Positions 7,285 to 14,932 of a DNA stretch of 14,932 nt are shown here, piece after piece; position 1 is the first letter of the stretch; the number at the start of each line of letters is the position of its first letter. This DNA is from CAYWBI01 sp964456445 (GTDB taxonomy: Bacteria > Calditrichota > Calditrichia > Calditrichales > J004). A program made the position numbers and the translations under genes. Location: NCBI GenBank assembly GCA_964456445.1, contig CAYWBI010000097.1, forward strand, positions 1 through 14,932, in the 5' to 3' direction. The notes beneath the pieces are model-generated. The model was not told the origin of the DNA. It worked only from the letters and a program-made list of their open reading frames with translations, and did no database searches.

Positions 7285-8388
7285 ATGCGCCCTATCGTTT
7301 TTTTTCTAATTATTCATTTCAGCGTTTCACTTGTCCTTGCAGCAGGACCGCAGGTGCTAAATATAAAAACGATTTCCCCGGACCACGAGGCTGTCGGCTG
7401 GACTTCCGATCAAAGGGCCATACGACTTGATAAAGACGTTATCGGTTATCGGCCAACCGCCTCCGGCGGCTATCTGCTGATCAGAATTAAAGCGGCCGCA
7501 CAGTTCCAAATATCCTGGTACAATCCCAAGGGCGCCTTGCAAGGCAGTTCAGTGATAACACTGCCGGAGGGGTACAGCTTACCGGAAATTCTCCCATCGC
7601 AAAACGGAGAGCGGGCACTCAGCGCCAATGTGGACAATGGACTGCTGACCCTGACAGATAACCGGGGCAGGGAAATAAGCCGGTTTCCCGTCACGGACAA
7701 TTACAACTACAACTCGGAAAATATCCTGCTTACCAGGGCAACAAACGATTTATCCATTATCCTGAATGGTGTAACCACCTTTAGCACCTTTGATGGAAGT
7801 CCCCTTACGCAAATCATCGCCCGCACGGCGGATAACCGCATACTTTTTAAAAAATCCTTCAAAGCCGCGCACCTGCGTTCCATTGCCCTGTCGCCCTCGG
7901 GCAGAAATTTTGCACTCTGTCTTTATACACAAAACCCGTTACAATTCAGGAGCATGATTCTGGACAAAAGCGGACAGATTCTTTTTGAGAACAATCAGCG
8001 TTCCCGGCGTTTTGCCTTTGATGCTTTCGAAAAGCAGGCCGCCTTTATCGACAAAAACGCGCTTTCCGTGATCGATATGCAAAAGCGGGGGGAAACGGGC
8101 TCCATGCAGCTCCACCAAGCGGGACGGATTATAATTGCCGGGCTGTTTACAAACAGCGGGGAGCTGATCCTGCAAACCGCCACGGTTAAAGCCAATTCCA
8201 ATGTTCTGTTCCCCTGGGCCTATAGGGACAACCGGTTTATGCGAATTACGAAAACGGGAAATATCCGTCAGGAAATTTCGCTTGGCAATATCGAGGTGTT
8301 ATCACCTTCGCTATGGGAAAAAGATAATCGGCTCTATTTAGGCCACAGCGCCGGTTTGCTGGAAATAACCCCGGTTCAAAAAAAATAA
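7285..8388 (+). CDS. Exported protein of unknown function, possibly beta-propeller-like
   Basis: I do not recognise this 367-residue protein. It starts with a clear signal peptide (MRPIVFFLIIHFSVSLVLAA), which is why I choose 7285 over the in-frame ATG at 7219; the earlier start would put 22 polar residues before it. The mature part is rich in short beta-strand stretches. Several segments follow a pattern of hydrophobic strand, Ser-Pro or turn, then Gly-Arg/Lys and another strand (for example IALSPSGRNFALCLY and MILDKSGQILFEN), as in WD40/TolB-like propellers, but no standard repeat motif is clear. It has no T9SS sorting domain, lipobox or later membrane segment, so it is probably periplasmic or carried out by another route. 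The M23 peptidase gene follows after 22 nt, so the two are probably co-transcribed. Confidence 0.7.
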   Translation: MRPIVFFLIIHFSVSLVLAAGPQVLNIKTISPDHEAVGWTSDQRAIRLDKDVIGYRPTASGGYLLIRIKAAAQFQISWYNPKGALQGSSVITLPEGYSLPEILPSQNGERALSANVDNGLLTLTDNRGREISRFPVTDNYNYNSENILLTRATNDLSIILNGVTTFSTFDGSPLTQIIARTADNRILFKKSFKAAHLRSIALSPSGRNFALCLYTQNPLQFRSMILDKSGQILFENNQRSRRFAFDAFEKQAAFIDKNALSVIDMQKRGETGSMQLHQAGRIIIAGLFTNSGELILQTATVKANSNVLFPWAYRDNRFMRITKTGNIRQEISLGNIEVLSPSLWEKDNRLYLGHSAGLLEITPVQKK

Positions 8389-8410
8389 TCCCCTTTTATT
8401 TTAAAATTAC

Positions 8411-10597
8411 ATGGACACTATCTTGAAAAAAGCCTTGTTTCTTTTTATCGCACTCGCATTTAGTCTAAATGCCCAGAACTATGCCTGGCCCACAAAACCA
8501 TTTGAGCAGCAGCATGGCATCAATGGTACATTTTGTGAAAACCGCCCCAACGGGGATATCCAACGGCACCATTTTCATGATGGCGTTGATATTGCCCTTG
8601 GCGAAGGCGGACAGGTCTATTCCATTCTTTCCACCACTGTCACCTCATTAATTGCCAGCGGCGGTAATGCCTATATCCGTATCGGGCGCTATGCCTATGT
8701 GCATGTTACGCCCAATCCCGTTTTGGATGTGGGGGATGCGGTGACCGCCTTTCAAACCGTCGTCGGTACGACAAACTATAAAAACCATATTCACTTTAAG
8801 GACGGTTACCCCGGATCAGAGATCAATGCGATCCGTTCAAACGGTGGCCTCTCGCCCCTGCAGGATTCTTTCCTGCCGAGCGTGGTAAATATCCGTTTTT
8901 ATGAAAATGCTACAACTAACGCCTTTAGCAACAACCGGGTTTCCGGGTTGGTGGACATTGTTTCGCAAGCCTATGATAAGACAAACGACGGTTACTCCGG
9001 TTCCAACAACGGTATCTATCGTATGGGCTATCAAATTTTCGATAGCACAGGCACCATGGCGCTTAGCCCCTTAACCGTACCCTATCAGTTTGATCAAATC
9101 CCCTCTTCGGACAGCTACATCACCAATGTTTATTTCAGCGGATCGGATATCAGCAACTATATTTACATTCCAACCAATAAAATAAACGGCGACGGTTATT
9201 GGGACACCCGGCCGTATAAACCCGGCCCGTACCAGGTGATGGTGGAGGTGGAAGACACCCGGCACAACGTCAAACGGCGTTTTCAAAAAGTGGAAATCGT
9301 TGCACAGGATGTTACCCCGCCCGCCGTTCCGCATCTTCTTACCTTTAGGGGAAATGCCAACGGCGCCTGGGATTTATCCTGGCTGCCTAATGACTCGTCT
9401 GATATGGCGGGGTACAATCTTGAATTTAGTTACGATGCTAAAAACTGGAGTGTGAATACGGCCATCTCACAAAGTCTGACGGTTTCCGATACCTTGTTAC
9501 ATTATGACGGTTTCCCTAATGAGCGGCTTTTTTTTCTGCGCCTCAACGCCTATGACGCCGCGGCGCCGGTAAACACATCTCAGCCCTCGCCTCCGCTGGG
9601 GATCATGTTAAAACCACAAGAACCATCCGCCTTGCTGATGGCAAACGTTTATAACGGGGGGCAAACTGCGATTGATTTTCTCATAAACTGGAGCATATCT
9701 CTCGCGGACCCGGACAGCTCATTTAACAGCGCCACACAAACAGCCCTGCTACAAGACTCTTTTAACCCAAGCCCGTATCCTTTATGGCTCCTGGAGTCCA
9801 GCGGAGCAGCAAAGCCATTATTGGCGGGAAAAGAGACACTGAAGATTGACAGCTACTTAAGGGGAACGGGCACACTTATTTTAAGCGCCCCCGGACTTGC
9901 CCAATCCGCCGGTCTATCGGGCGGGGACAGTCTATTAAACTGGCATGGCCTTTATCATGCTTCCATTGGAGAGCCTATAGCTTCAACGGATTCCATTATT
10001 GGGGAGGCCGGCACTTTGTTTGAGGGCTTCAGGGCCGCACTTGATACGACAACATTGCCAGGTTCACTGACCGGGTTACTGCCTGGCAGGCGTTTTTCCA
10101 AAATTATGCTGCATTATAACAATGTTGCCCAAAGCGGGGCCGCCATCTATAAACCGCGTCGGATCGGCAACCTGCCGCATGATGCCTCCCGCCTGCTCTA
10201 TTGTGGATTTCCGTTGCAAAGCATCAGGGGAGATTCCATGCGCGCTGCGTTCTTGCAACGCGTCCGTCTTATTCAGGCCGATTCAAGTTGGCACATCGCC
10301 CCGGACAGTATTCCACCGCCCGACCAGACAAGCCGTCCGTTAACACTTTCCGCACCCTACCCCAACCCGGCCGCACACCAGGCGCGATTGCATTTTTATC
10401 TACCTTCGGACATGCAGGTTCGCTTTGACCTGTGGAATATGCGCGGTCAGAAAGTGAAAGATCTACTGTCGGCACACGTCATTGGCGGCGACCAGGAACT
10501 ACGAATCGATACCGGTGGGCTTGCCAGCGGACTTTACTTTATTCGCATGGAAACACCTGGGAACGATCAAATCCGTAAATTGCTTATCTTACATTAG
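8411..10597 (+). CDS. Secreted M23-family metallopeptidase with T9SS type A sorting domain
   Basis: This is a 728-residue exported protein. A signal peptide (MDTILKKALFLFIALAFSLNAQ) is followed by an M23/LytM domain (about 25-135). All expected catalytic-site residues are visible: His56 and Asp60 in FHDGVD, His98 in YVHV, and His126/His128 in NHIHF. M23 enzymes cut peptide cross-links in peptidoglycan or glycine-rich proteins. An Ig-like region (about 155-298) and a fibronectin III-like domain (about 301-395) follow. Residues 405-625 look Rossmann-like, resembling glutamine-amidotransferase-type domains of surface proteins, with LLYCGFPLQSI near the end. The C-terminus (645-728) is a type A sorting domain: PYPNPA, LWNMRGQKV, LASGLYFIRM, KLLIL. 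It is therefore predicted to cross the outer membrane by T9SS. There is no clear Shine-Dalgarno before the ATG, 22 nt after the preceding gene. Confidence 0.88.
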   Translation: MDTILKKALFLFIALAFSLNAQNYAWPTKPFEQQHGINGTFCENRPNGDIQRHHFHDGVDIALGEGGQVYSILSTTVTSLIASGGNAYIRIGRYAYVHVTPNPVLDVGDAVTAFQTVVGTTNYKNHIHFKDGYPGSEINAIRSNGGLSPLQDSFLPSVVNIRFYENATTNAFSNNRVSGLVDIVSQAYDKTNDGYSGSNNGIYRMGYQIFDSTGTMALSPLTVPYQFDQIPSSDSYITNVYFSGSDISNYIYIPTNKINGDGYWDTRPYKPGPYQVMVEVEDTRHNVKRRFQKVEIVAQDVTPPAVPHLLTFRGNANGAWDLSWLPNDSSDMAGYNLEFSYDAKNWSVNTAISQSLTVSDTLLHYDGFPNERLFFLRLNAYDAAAPVNTSQPSPPLGIMLKPQEPSALLMANVYNGGQTAIDFLINWSISLADPDSSFNSATQTALLQDSFNPSPYPLWLLESSGAAKPLLAGKETLKIDSYLRGTGTLILSAPGLAQSAGLSGGDSLLNWHGLYHASIGEPIASTDSIIGEAGTLFEGFRAALDTTTLPGSLTGLLPGRRFSKIMLHYNNVAQSGAAIYKPRRIGNLPHDASRLLYCGFPLQSIRGDSMRAAFLQRVRLIQADSSWHIAPDSIPPPDQTSRPLTLSAPYPNPAAHQARLHFYLPSDMQVRFDLWNMRGQKVKDLLSAHVIGGDQELRIDTGGLASGLYFIRMETPGNDQIRKLLILH

Positions 10598-10684
10598 CGC
10601 TTTTCTTTATATGAAGAAAAAAAGGCTAAAACACCAGTGAGCACAATTCTCATACTGCCGGGAAAACATGAAATATATACCGGA

Positions 10685-13600
10685 TCAAATTTTCTCAAAC
10701 GAGATGTTTTCTTTTATCGCGCTGAGTTTCTCAAATAATTTTTGTGGGTCTAATGGCTTGGACAAATAATCATCCATCCCGGCTTGTAAACAATCATCTT
10801 TGTCTTTTTCCGATGCATTGGCTGTTAAGGCAATGATAGGGATATTTTTTCCACCCGGTTTTTGACGGATTTCCCGGGTTGCGGCCAAGCCGTCTAAATT
10901 CGGCATCTGGACATCCATCAATATACAATCATAGTCGTCGGATTTGTAGTTATCAACGGCAAGCTGGCCATCATATACGCCTCTTATCTGGCAACCTTTT
11001 TGTTCCAGCAGGCGGATCATGAGTTTTTGGTTTATAGTGTTATCTTCGGCCAAAAGAACACGCAGGCCGGCTAACGAAGCTTCAGCTGTTTGTACCGTCT
11101 TATTTACGGAGGCAGGGGATTCCACATTTTTTTGCGCAAGCTGCTTAAAAAGGGAATTGTAATTGGCCGGATATGCAGAGAAAAAACGGATATTGTTTTC
11201 GGGGGGCCCGGCATCTTTTTTATCAAATTTAGATTTTAAAACGATATTCACATCGGCAAGGCCCCGATCAAGATACTTGTCATGGCCGCTGGCCCCGCCA
11301 ATGGCAACGATACAATAGTCAAAATGGTTTAGCCTTTTATGAGCGTTCGTAAATTCTTCCGGCATAAGGCATACACAACTTAATCCGTAGGAGGACAATG
11401 CCTTCTCCCAAATATCCTTTTCCGTGGGATTATTGAAAATCAACAAACATGTGCCGGTTTTTTTATACATGGCAGATTGGGACAAGGCTTTTGACTCAAT
11501 CTCTTTTTCCAGCGGAAGTTCGATAAAAAATTCAGAGCCGTTACCCTTGCTGCTCTTAACGCCAATTTCACCATCCATTAATTTTGACAACTGCTTGCAT
11601 ATAGCCAAGCCCAAACCGGTACCGCCATATTTGCGTGTAGTGGAATCATCTGCCTGCACAAAATTATCAAAAATTTTGGCCTGTTTGTCCGGGTGGATTC
11701 CAATACCTGAATCACGAACAGAAATATGCACCCTGTGCAGGGCATCCATTCGTTTAACGATCCTGTAAGAAACAACAATTTCCCCATCACTTGTAAATTT
11801 AAGCGCATTGCTTACAAAATTAAGGATAATTTGCTTAATCCGGAAGGGATCGCCTATATAGTTTTGATCCGCATCCCAATCCGGGTCAAAGAGCATTCGT
11901 ATGCCCTTTTTATAACAATCCTGGGCCAGGACGCCCGCGCTTTCATACACGGCCATGTACAAATTAAACGATATTTTTTCAAGCGGCACCTTCCCCGATT
12001 CAAATTTTGAAAAATCCAAAATATCGTTTATTAAATTTAAAAGCGACTCTGCGGATGTTTGAATATATTGGCTGTATTCTTTCTGCTCATTATCAAGATC
12101 GGTTTCCATTAAGAGATGGTTCATGCCCATGATCCCGTTCATGGGCGTGCGGATTTCATGGCTCATATTGGCCAGGAAGGCGCTTTTGGCATGGGTTGCT
12201 TCCTCCGCCGTCTGCACAGCTTCTTTCAGGGCAACCGTTCTTTGGGCAATACCTTTTTCCAATAAAATGTTTTTACGCTGGTAGTGAAGTGTCCGCCATT
12301 GAATCAGCCCAAAAATCAGAAAACCGATCATTAGAACACCAACCCCCCTAAACCACCAGGTTTGCCAAAACGCCGGCATTTCAATGAAATCGAATGATGC
12401 ATTTTTTTCGGAGGCTTTACCATCCCCGCTAATGGCCTCTATTTCAAACCGATAGTGTTCGGGTGGCAGATTGGTGTACTGTACGAAATGCCTGTCGGAA
12501 AAAGGGCTCCAGCTCTCATCAAATCCCAACAGACGGTAGCGGTAACGCACTGCATCGCTCTTTTTGTACCACAGCCCGACAAATTCAAACGAGATATCAT
12601 TTTCACTATGACTAATTGTTGCAGCGGGATAAGGCGGCCCATCATAAGCGCCATACTGAACCGATCGTAAATGAACGATCGGGGCATATTTCGATGGTAC
12701 GTCTTTTTCCGGGTTGTAACGCGTCAATCCATTTACCGTACCAATCCACAAATATCCCCGGGGGTCTTCAAGGATGCAACCAACATTTATCTCATCGCCC
12801 GCTAAGCCATCGGCACTTGTAAAATTTTGCCAATGGTTGTTTTCAAAACGCTCCAGGCCATGATTGCCGCCCGCCCAAATTTCCCCGTCCCTTCCCTGAA
12901 GTACGGCCCACTGTGCGCTGCTAGCCAAGCCGTCTTTACGGGTAACTGCGCTAAAAACACCATCCTTATAACGGACAAATCCACTCCGGCTTGCAATCCA
13001 CAACGTATTGGAATCATCCTCAGTAATCCAATATAGTTTATCGGAGACCAATCCGTCTTCTAGTAAAAACTGGCGAATATTTCCATTATAATAGCGGAAT
13101 AATCCGGCATGATAGGTACTAAACCACATGGCGCCATCATGGGATTTATAAATCCCCCAAAAGGAGTGATATTGTAATTCTTTTATTTTTTCAACTTTAA
13201 GGGCCTTAGCCTCTCCGATCCTGGCAATACCTTTATTTGTTGCAATCCATAAACGGTTGCTGTCATCTATGGCCATGCTGCGCACGGATATTCCCGGAAG
13301 GCTGTCATCTTTTGTAAAAGCCCGCTGAATATCGTCCTTAACCCGGACCAATCCATTTCGGGAGCCAAGCCAATAGGCCCCGGCATATTCGATGATACAG
13401 CGGACTTCGGTAAAAACATCATCGTTAAAGGCCGGTACGTCACTGACTATGCCATTTCGGATTGCATTTAAACCTGCACCTTTGCTGCCGATCCAAATTG
13501 TGGAATCGTCCTTTTGGAACAGCGCAGTGATATAGTCTGATTTTAGCCCGTCAGTTTGAGTGTAGTTTACAAATACCGGCGATGTTAACTTACTTACTCC

Positions 13601-14611
13601 ACCCGCGGTTGCGGCCCACAGCAGGTTTTCCCTGTCCACAAAAACATTCAGTACCTGGTTATTTACCAGGCCATTTGTTGTTGTTACAGTCTGGAATTTA
13701 CCATCGCTATATTTTACCAGACCATTTAAAGTACCTATCCACAACACACCGTTTCTATCTTCTTTTGCCGTGTATGTGAGTGCCGAAGGCAACCCGTCAT
13801 TCACATCATAAAAATGGCCATCAGTCAGCATTTCATCCCTATTGCTCCATCTTAGGTGAAACACCCCTTCGGCGGAGGTCAGCCAATAGCTTCCATCCAA
13901 ACCCTGGGTTATTCCACGGATATTGTCAAGGGCATGGCCACCATATTCCTTAAAAAAGGATTTCTTTCCATTATGAAAAACATACAACCCGTCACGGTAC
14001 GCAGAGACCCAAATCCTTCCATCCTTATCTTTAAATAATTTGCGTATATAAGATGTTGCGTCATTTTTCCTCATTACAAATTTATTAAAAATATGATCCT
14101 TATAGACGATAACGGTTGAGCTATCGGTACCGAACCACATTTCCGTGGGGGAAATTTGCATTCCGGTATAAATTTTATTCCCAAGAGCGCCCGGTTTGGA
14201 ATAATAAATATTGAAGGCCGATCCGGTTGACAGATTTTTATCAAAACGGACCAAACCGTTGCCAATGGTCCCCAGCCATAATGCGCCATCGGCGGCTTCG
14301 GTGATAGAGAAGATAACATCCGACGTCAAGGGTGAATTATCGCGATGGTAATTTACAAAAGCATCGCCGTCAAAGCGGCTTAACCCCGCGAACGTAGCCA
14401 TCCAAATATAACCGTCGCGATCTTGTAATATGTCATAAACCTGGGACTGAGGCAACCCATCGCCAACGGTATAGTTTTGAAATTGTAATTTTTGGGCATA
14501 AACCCTGGATGTCCGGCCAATTACTAAAAGCAAAAGAAGGGCCATAGTGGCATAAAACCGAAACCGTTTGACCATTTTTAACCGCTGAAACTTTAATATC
14601 GAAATTCTCAT
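10685..14611 (-). CDS. Hybrid histidine kinase with 14-repeat Reg_prop sensor, pseudo-receiver and receiver
   Basis: This 1308-residue inner-membrane sensor has a signal/anchor (to about 40) and 14 Reg_prop repeats (about 52-633, typified by GYLWIGTVNGLTRY), enough for two seven-bladed propellers. A Y_Y_Y domain (about 660-745), one membrane segment (752-771) and a short coiled linker follow. The kinase core has phospho-acceptor His818 in SHEIRTP, the N-box (Asn931/Asn935), DSGIGI (967-972) and GGTGLGL (996-1002). A degenerate receiver (about 1052-1165) precedes a true receiver (1183-1300) with Asp1190, Asp1233, Thr1263 and Lys1285. Many relatives in Bacteroidota end in an AraC-type DNA-binding domain (HTCS); this one does not, so it must signal to a separate partner. 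An ATG at 14575 gives a more compact signal peptide and is an alternative start. The ligand is unknown. Confidence 0.93.
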   Translation of the reverse strand: MRISILKFQRLKMVKRFRFYATMALLLLLVIGRTSRVYAQKLQFQNYTVGDGLPQSQVYDILQDRDGYIWMATFAGLSRFDGDAFVNYHRDNSPLTSDVIFSITEAADGALWLGTIGNGLVRFDKNLSTGSAFNIYYSKPGALGNKIYTGMQISPTEMWFGTDSSTVIVYKDHIFNKFVMRKNDATSYIRKLFKDKDGRIWVSAYRDGLYVFHNGKKSFFKEYGGHALDNIRGITQGLDGSYWLTSAEGVFHLRWSNRDEMLTDGHFYDVNDGLPSALTYTAKEDRNGVLWIGTLNGLVKYSDGKFQTVTTTNGLVNNQVLNVFVDRENLLWAATAGGVSKLTSPVFVNYTQTDGLKSDYITALFQKDDSTIWIGSKGAGLNAIRNGIVSDVPAFNDDVFTEVRCIIEYAGAYWLGSRNGLVRVKDDIQRAFTKDDSLPGISVRSMAIDDSNRLWIATNKGIARIGEAKALKVEKIKELQYHSFWGIYKSHDGAMWFSTYHAGLFRYYNGNIRQFLLEDGLVSDKLYWITEDDSNTLWIASRSGFVRYKDGVFSAVTRKDGLASSAQWAVLQGRDGEIWAGGNHGLERFENNHWQNFTSADGLAGDEINVGCILEDPRGYLWIGTVNGLTRYNPEKDVPSKYAPIVHLRSVQYGAYDGPPYPAATISHSENDISFEFVGLWYKKSDAVRYRYRLLGFDESWSPFSDRHFVQYTNLPPEHYRFEIEAISGDGKASEKNASFDFIEMPAFWQTWWFRGVGVLMIGFLIFGLIQWRTLHYQRKNILLEKGIAQRTVALKEAVQTAEEATHAKSAFLANMSHEIRTPMNGIMGMNHLLMETDLDNEQKEYSQYIQTSAESLLNLINDILDFSKFESGKVPLEKISFNLYMAVYESAGVLAQDCYKKGIRMLFDPDWDADQNYIGDPFRIKQIILNFVSNALKFTSDGEIVVSYRIVKRMDALHRVHISVRDSGIGIHPDKQAKIFDNFVQADDSTTRKYGGTGLGLAICKQLSKLMDGEIGVKSSKGNGSEFFIELPLEKEIESKALSQSAMYKKTGTCLLIFNNPTEKDIWEKALSSYGLSCVCLMPEEFTNAHKRLNHFDYCIVAIGGASGHDKYLDRGLADVNIVLKSKFDKKDAGPPENNIRFFSAYPANYNSLFKQLAQKNVESPASVNKTVQTAEASLAGLRVLLAEDNTINQKLMIRLLEQKGCQIRGVYDGQLAVDNYKSDDYDCILMDVQMPNLDGLAATREIRQKPGGKNIPIIALTANASEKDKDDCLQAGMDDYLSKPLDPQKLFEKLSAIKENISFEKI

Positions 14612-14851
14612 ATTATTACTATCGGTTGGCTTAGAGCAAATTTATACTTTTATTTTAATTTGGATAAAAATAAACAGACAAATAATGGAGGCAACAATAT
14701 CTTATCCTTGCTAAATTAATGCTTATGGGTATGGACAGAGCTTTTAAAGACAATTACGATAAACGACCACAAGCGCACACAGCAGCTTGTAACAACTGGG
14801 CGTTTACTACTTCCCGAACAGAATATGTTTTTTTTAAAAATAGATGTATAT

Positions 14852-14899
14852 TAACGCTCCATGGGATCGGTAAGCACAGCCCGACACCCGGAAGCGTTA
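14852..14899. other. Long imperfect hairpin, possible 5' leader element
   Basis: TAACGCT (14852-14858) pairs with AGCGTTA (14893-14899). Nested inside are CC/GG (14859-60 with 14890-91), GGG/CCC (14863-65 with 14887-89) and CGG/CCG (14868-70 with 14881-83), closing a 10-nt loop. That is 15 base pairs in an ordered stem with small bulges. No T-tract follows on either strand. It lies about 28 nt before the terminal AAGGAG, where a leader regulatory structure would be expected. Confidence 0.5.
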
Positions 14900-14926
14900 G
14901 AAACATAGTTTTCCATTTTTACTTAA

Positions 14927-14932
14927 AAGGAG
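14927..14932 (+). promoter_or_regulatory. Probable Shine-Dalgarno of a gene beginning past the window edge
   Basis: The last six bases are AAGGAG in an AT-rich context, like the strong Shine-Dalgarno of the first gene in the window. A start codon would be expected 5-9 nt beyond the edge on the + strand. Confidence 0.45.

Larger units (their letters stand above)
14612..14932. other. Right-end intergenic region, divergent promoters likely
   Basis: This AT-rich stretch lies upstream of the hybrid kinase and probably of a + strand gene beyond the edge. On the - strand TATAAA (14646-14641) could be the kinase -10 box, but the matching -35 position reads TTTTAT, so this is weak. The overlapping TAAATTTG fits the Bacteroidota -7 motif TAnnTTTG, but no TTTG lies at the expected upstream spacing. 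The right half holds a long hairpin and an end-of-window AAGGAG. A frame from ATG 14731 stays open to the edge (67 codons) with no recognisable product and no ribosome-binding site. Confidence 0.4.

Noticed and set aside
10598..10684. Possible terminator between the convergent M23 and hybrid kinase genes (TTTTCTT/AAGAAAA, 10601-10620, next to a 7-A run).
   Set aside because: The stem is only 7 bp and almost all A-T, and no T-tract follows the stem on either strand; the - strand T-run has only 3-4 bp stems before it.
1..14932. Search by eye for transposases, terminal repeats, CRISPR repeats, tRNA or rRNA.
   Set aside because: Nothing recognisable was seen; gene content and spacing look like ordinary chromosomal sequence.

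Overview
The window carries nine complete protein genes and most likely comes from an uncultured or little-studied bacterium of the FCB superphylum, with Calditrichota or Ignavibacteria-like lineages the best guess. The reasons are a type IX secretion (Por) type A C-terminal sorting domain, a hybrid sensor kinase with a Reg_prop/Y_Y_Y sensor, and clear Shine-Dalgarno sequences (for example AGGAGG before the first gene), which argue against a typical Bacteroidia genome. The lineage is an inference; no rRNA or other marker gene is present.

Layout. (1) 98-505 (+): a small YHS-domain protein, closed by a hairpin at 514-551 that looks able to terminate transcription from both sides. (2) 6680/6716 down to 567 (-): a tightly packed six-gene operon for a complete envelope-spanning ABC exporter. 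Transcription order is TolC-type outer-membrane channel, HlyD-type lipoprotein adaptor, two ABC ATPases, two ABC-2 permeases, with gaps of 31 nt or less and two ATGA overlaps. It resembles E. coli YbhG-YbhF-YbhS-YbhR plus a dedicated TolC, but the double-ATPase YbhF is split into two genes. A sigma70-like promoter followed at once by a TTAACCA/TGGTTAA inverted repeat suggests control by an unlinked repressor. (3) 6717-7284: a divergent intergenic region with hairpins and a short direct repeat. (4) 7285-8388 and 8411-10597 (+): two exported proteins, first a probable beta-propeller-like protein of unknown function, then a 728-residue M23 metallopeptidase with a T9SS sorting domain. (5) 10685-14611 (-): a 1308-residue hybrid histidine kinase with 14 propeller repeats (two seven-bladed propellers), Y_Y_Y domain, one membrane segment, kinase core, a degenerate receiver and a true receiver, but no DNA-binding output. 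(6) 14612-14932: an AT-rich intergenic region with a long imperfect hairpin; it ends in AAGGAG, probably the ribosome-binding site of a + strand gene just outside.

How the parts work together. The exporter operon is self-sufficient: outer-membrane channel, periplasmic adaptor and inner-membrane pump are all encoded. Its two ATPases show complementary losses of ATP-site residues, which fall in the same composite site, so I infer a heterodimeric pump with one canonical and one degenerate ATP site. The M23 protein and its upstream partner are probably co-transcribed and act outside the inner membrane. The hybrid kinase is convergent to them; nothing in the window shows what it regulates. I see no mobile element, CRISPR array, tRNA or rRNA. 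No clearly undescribed system is evident; the most unusual elements are the asymmetric split exporter ATPases, the M23 protein architecture, and the hairpin at the right end.
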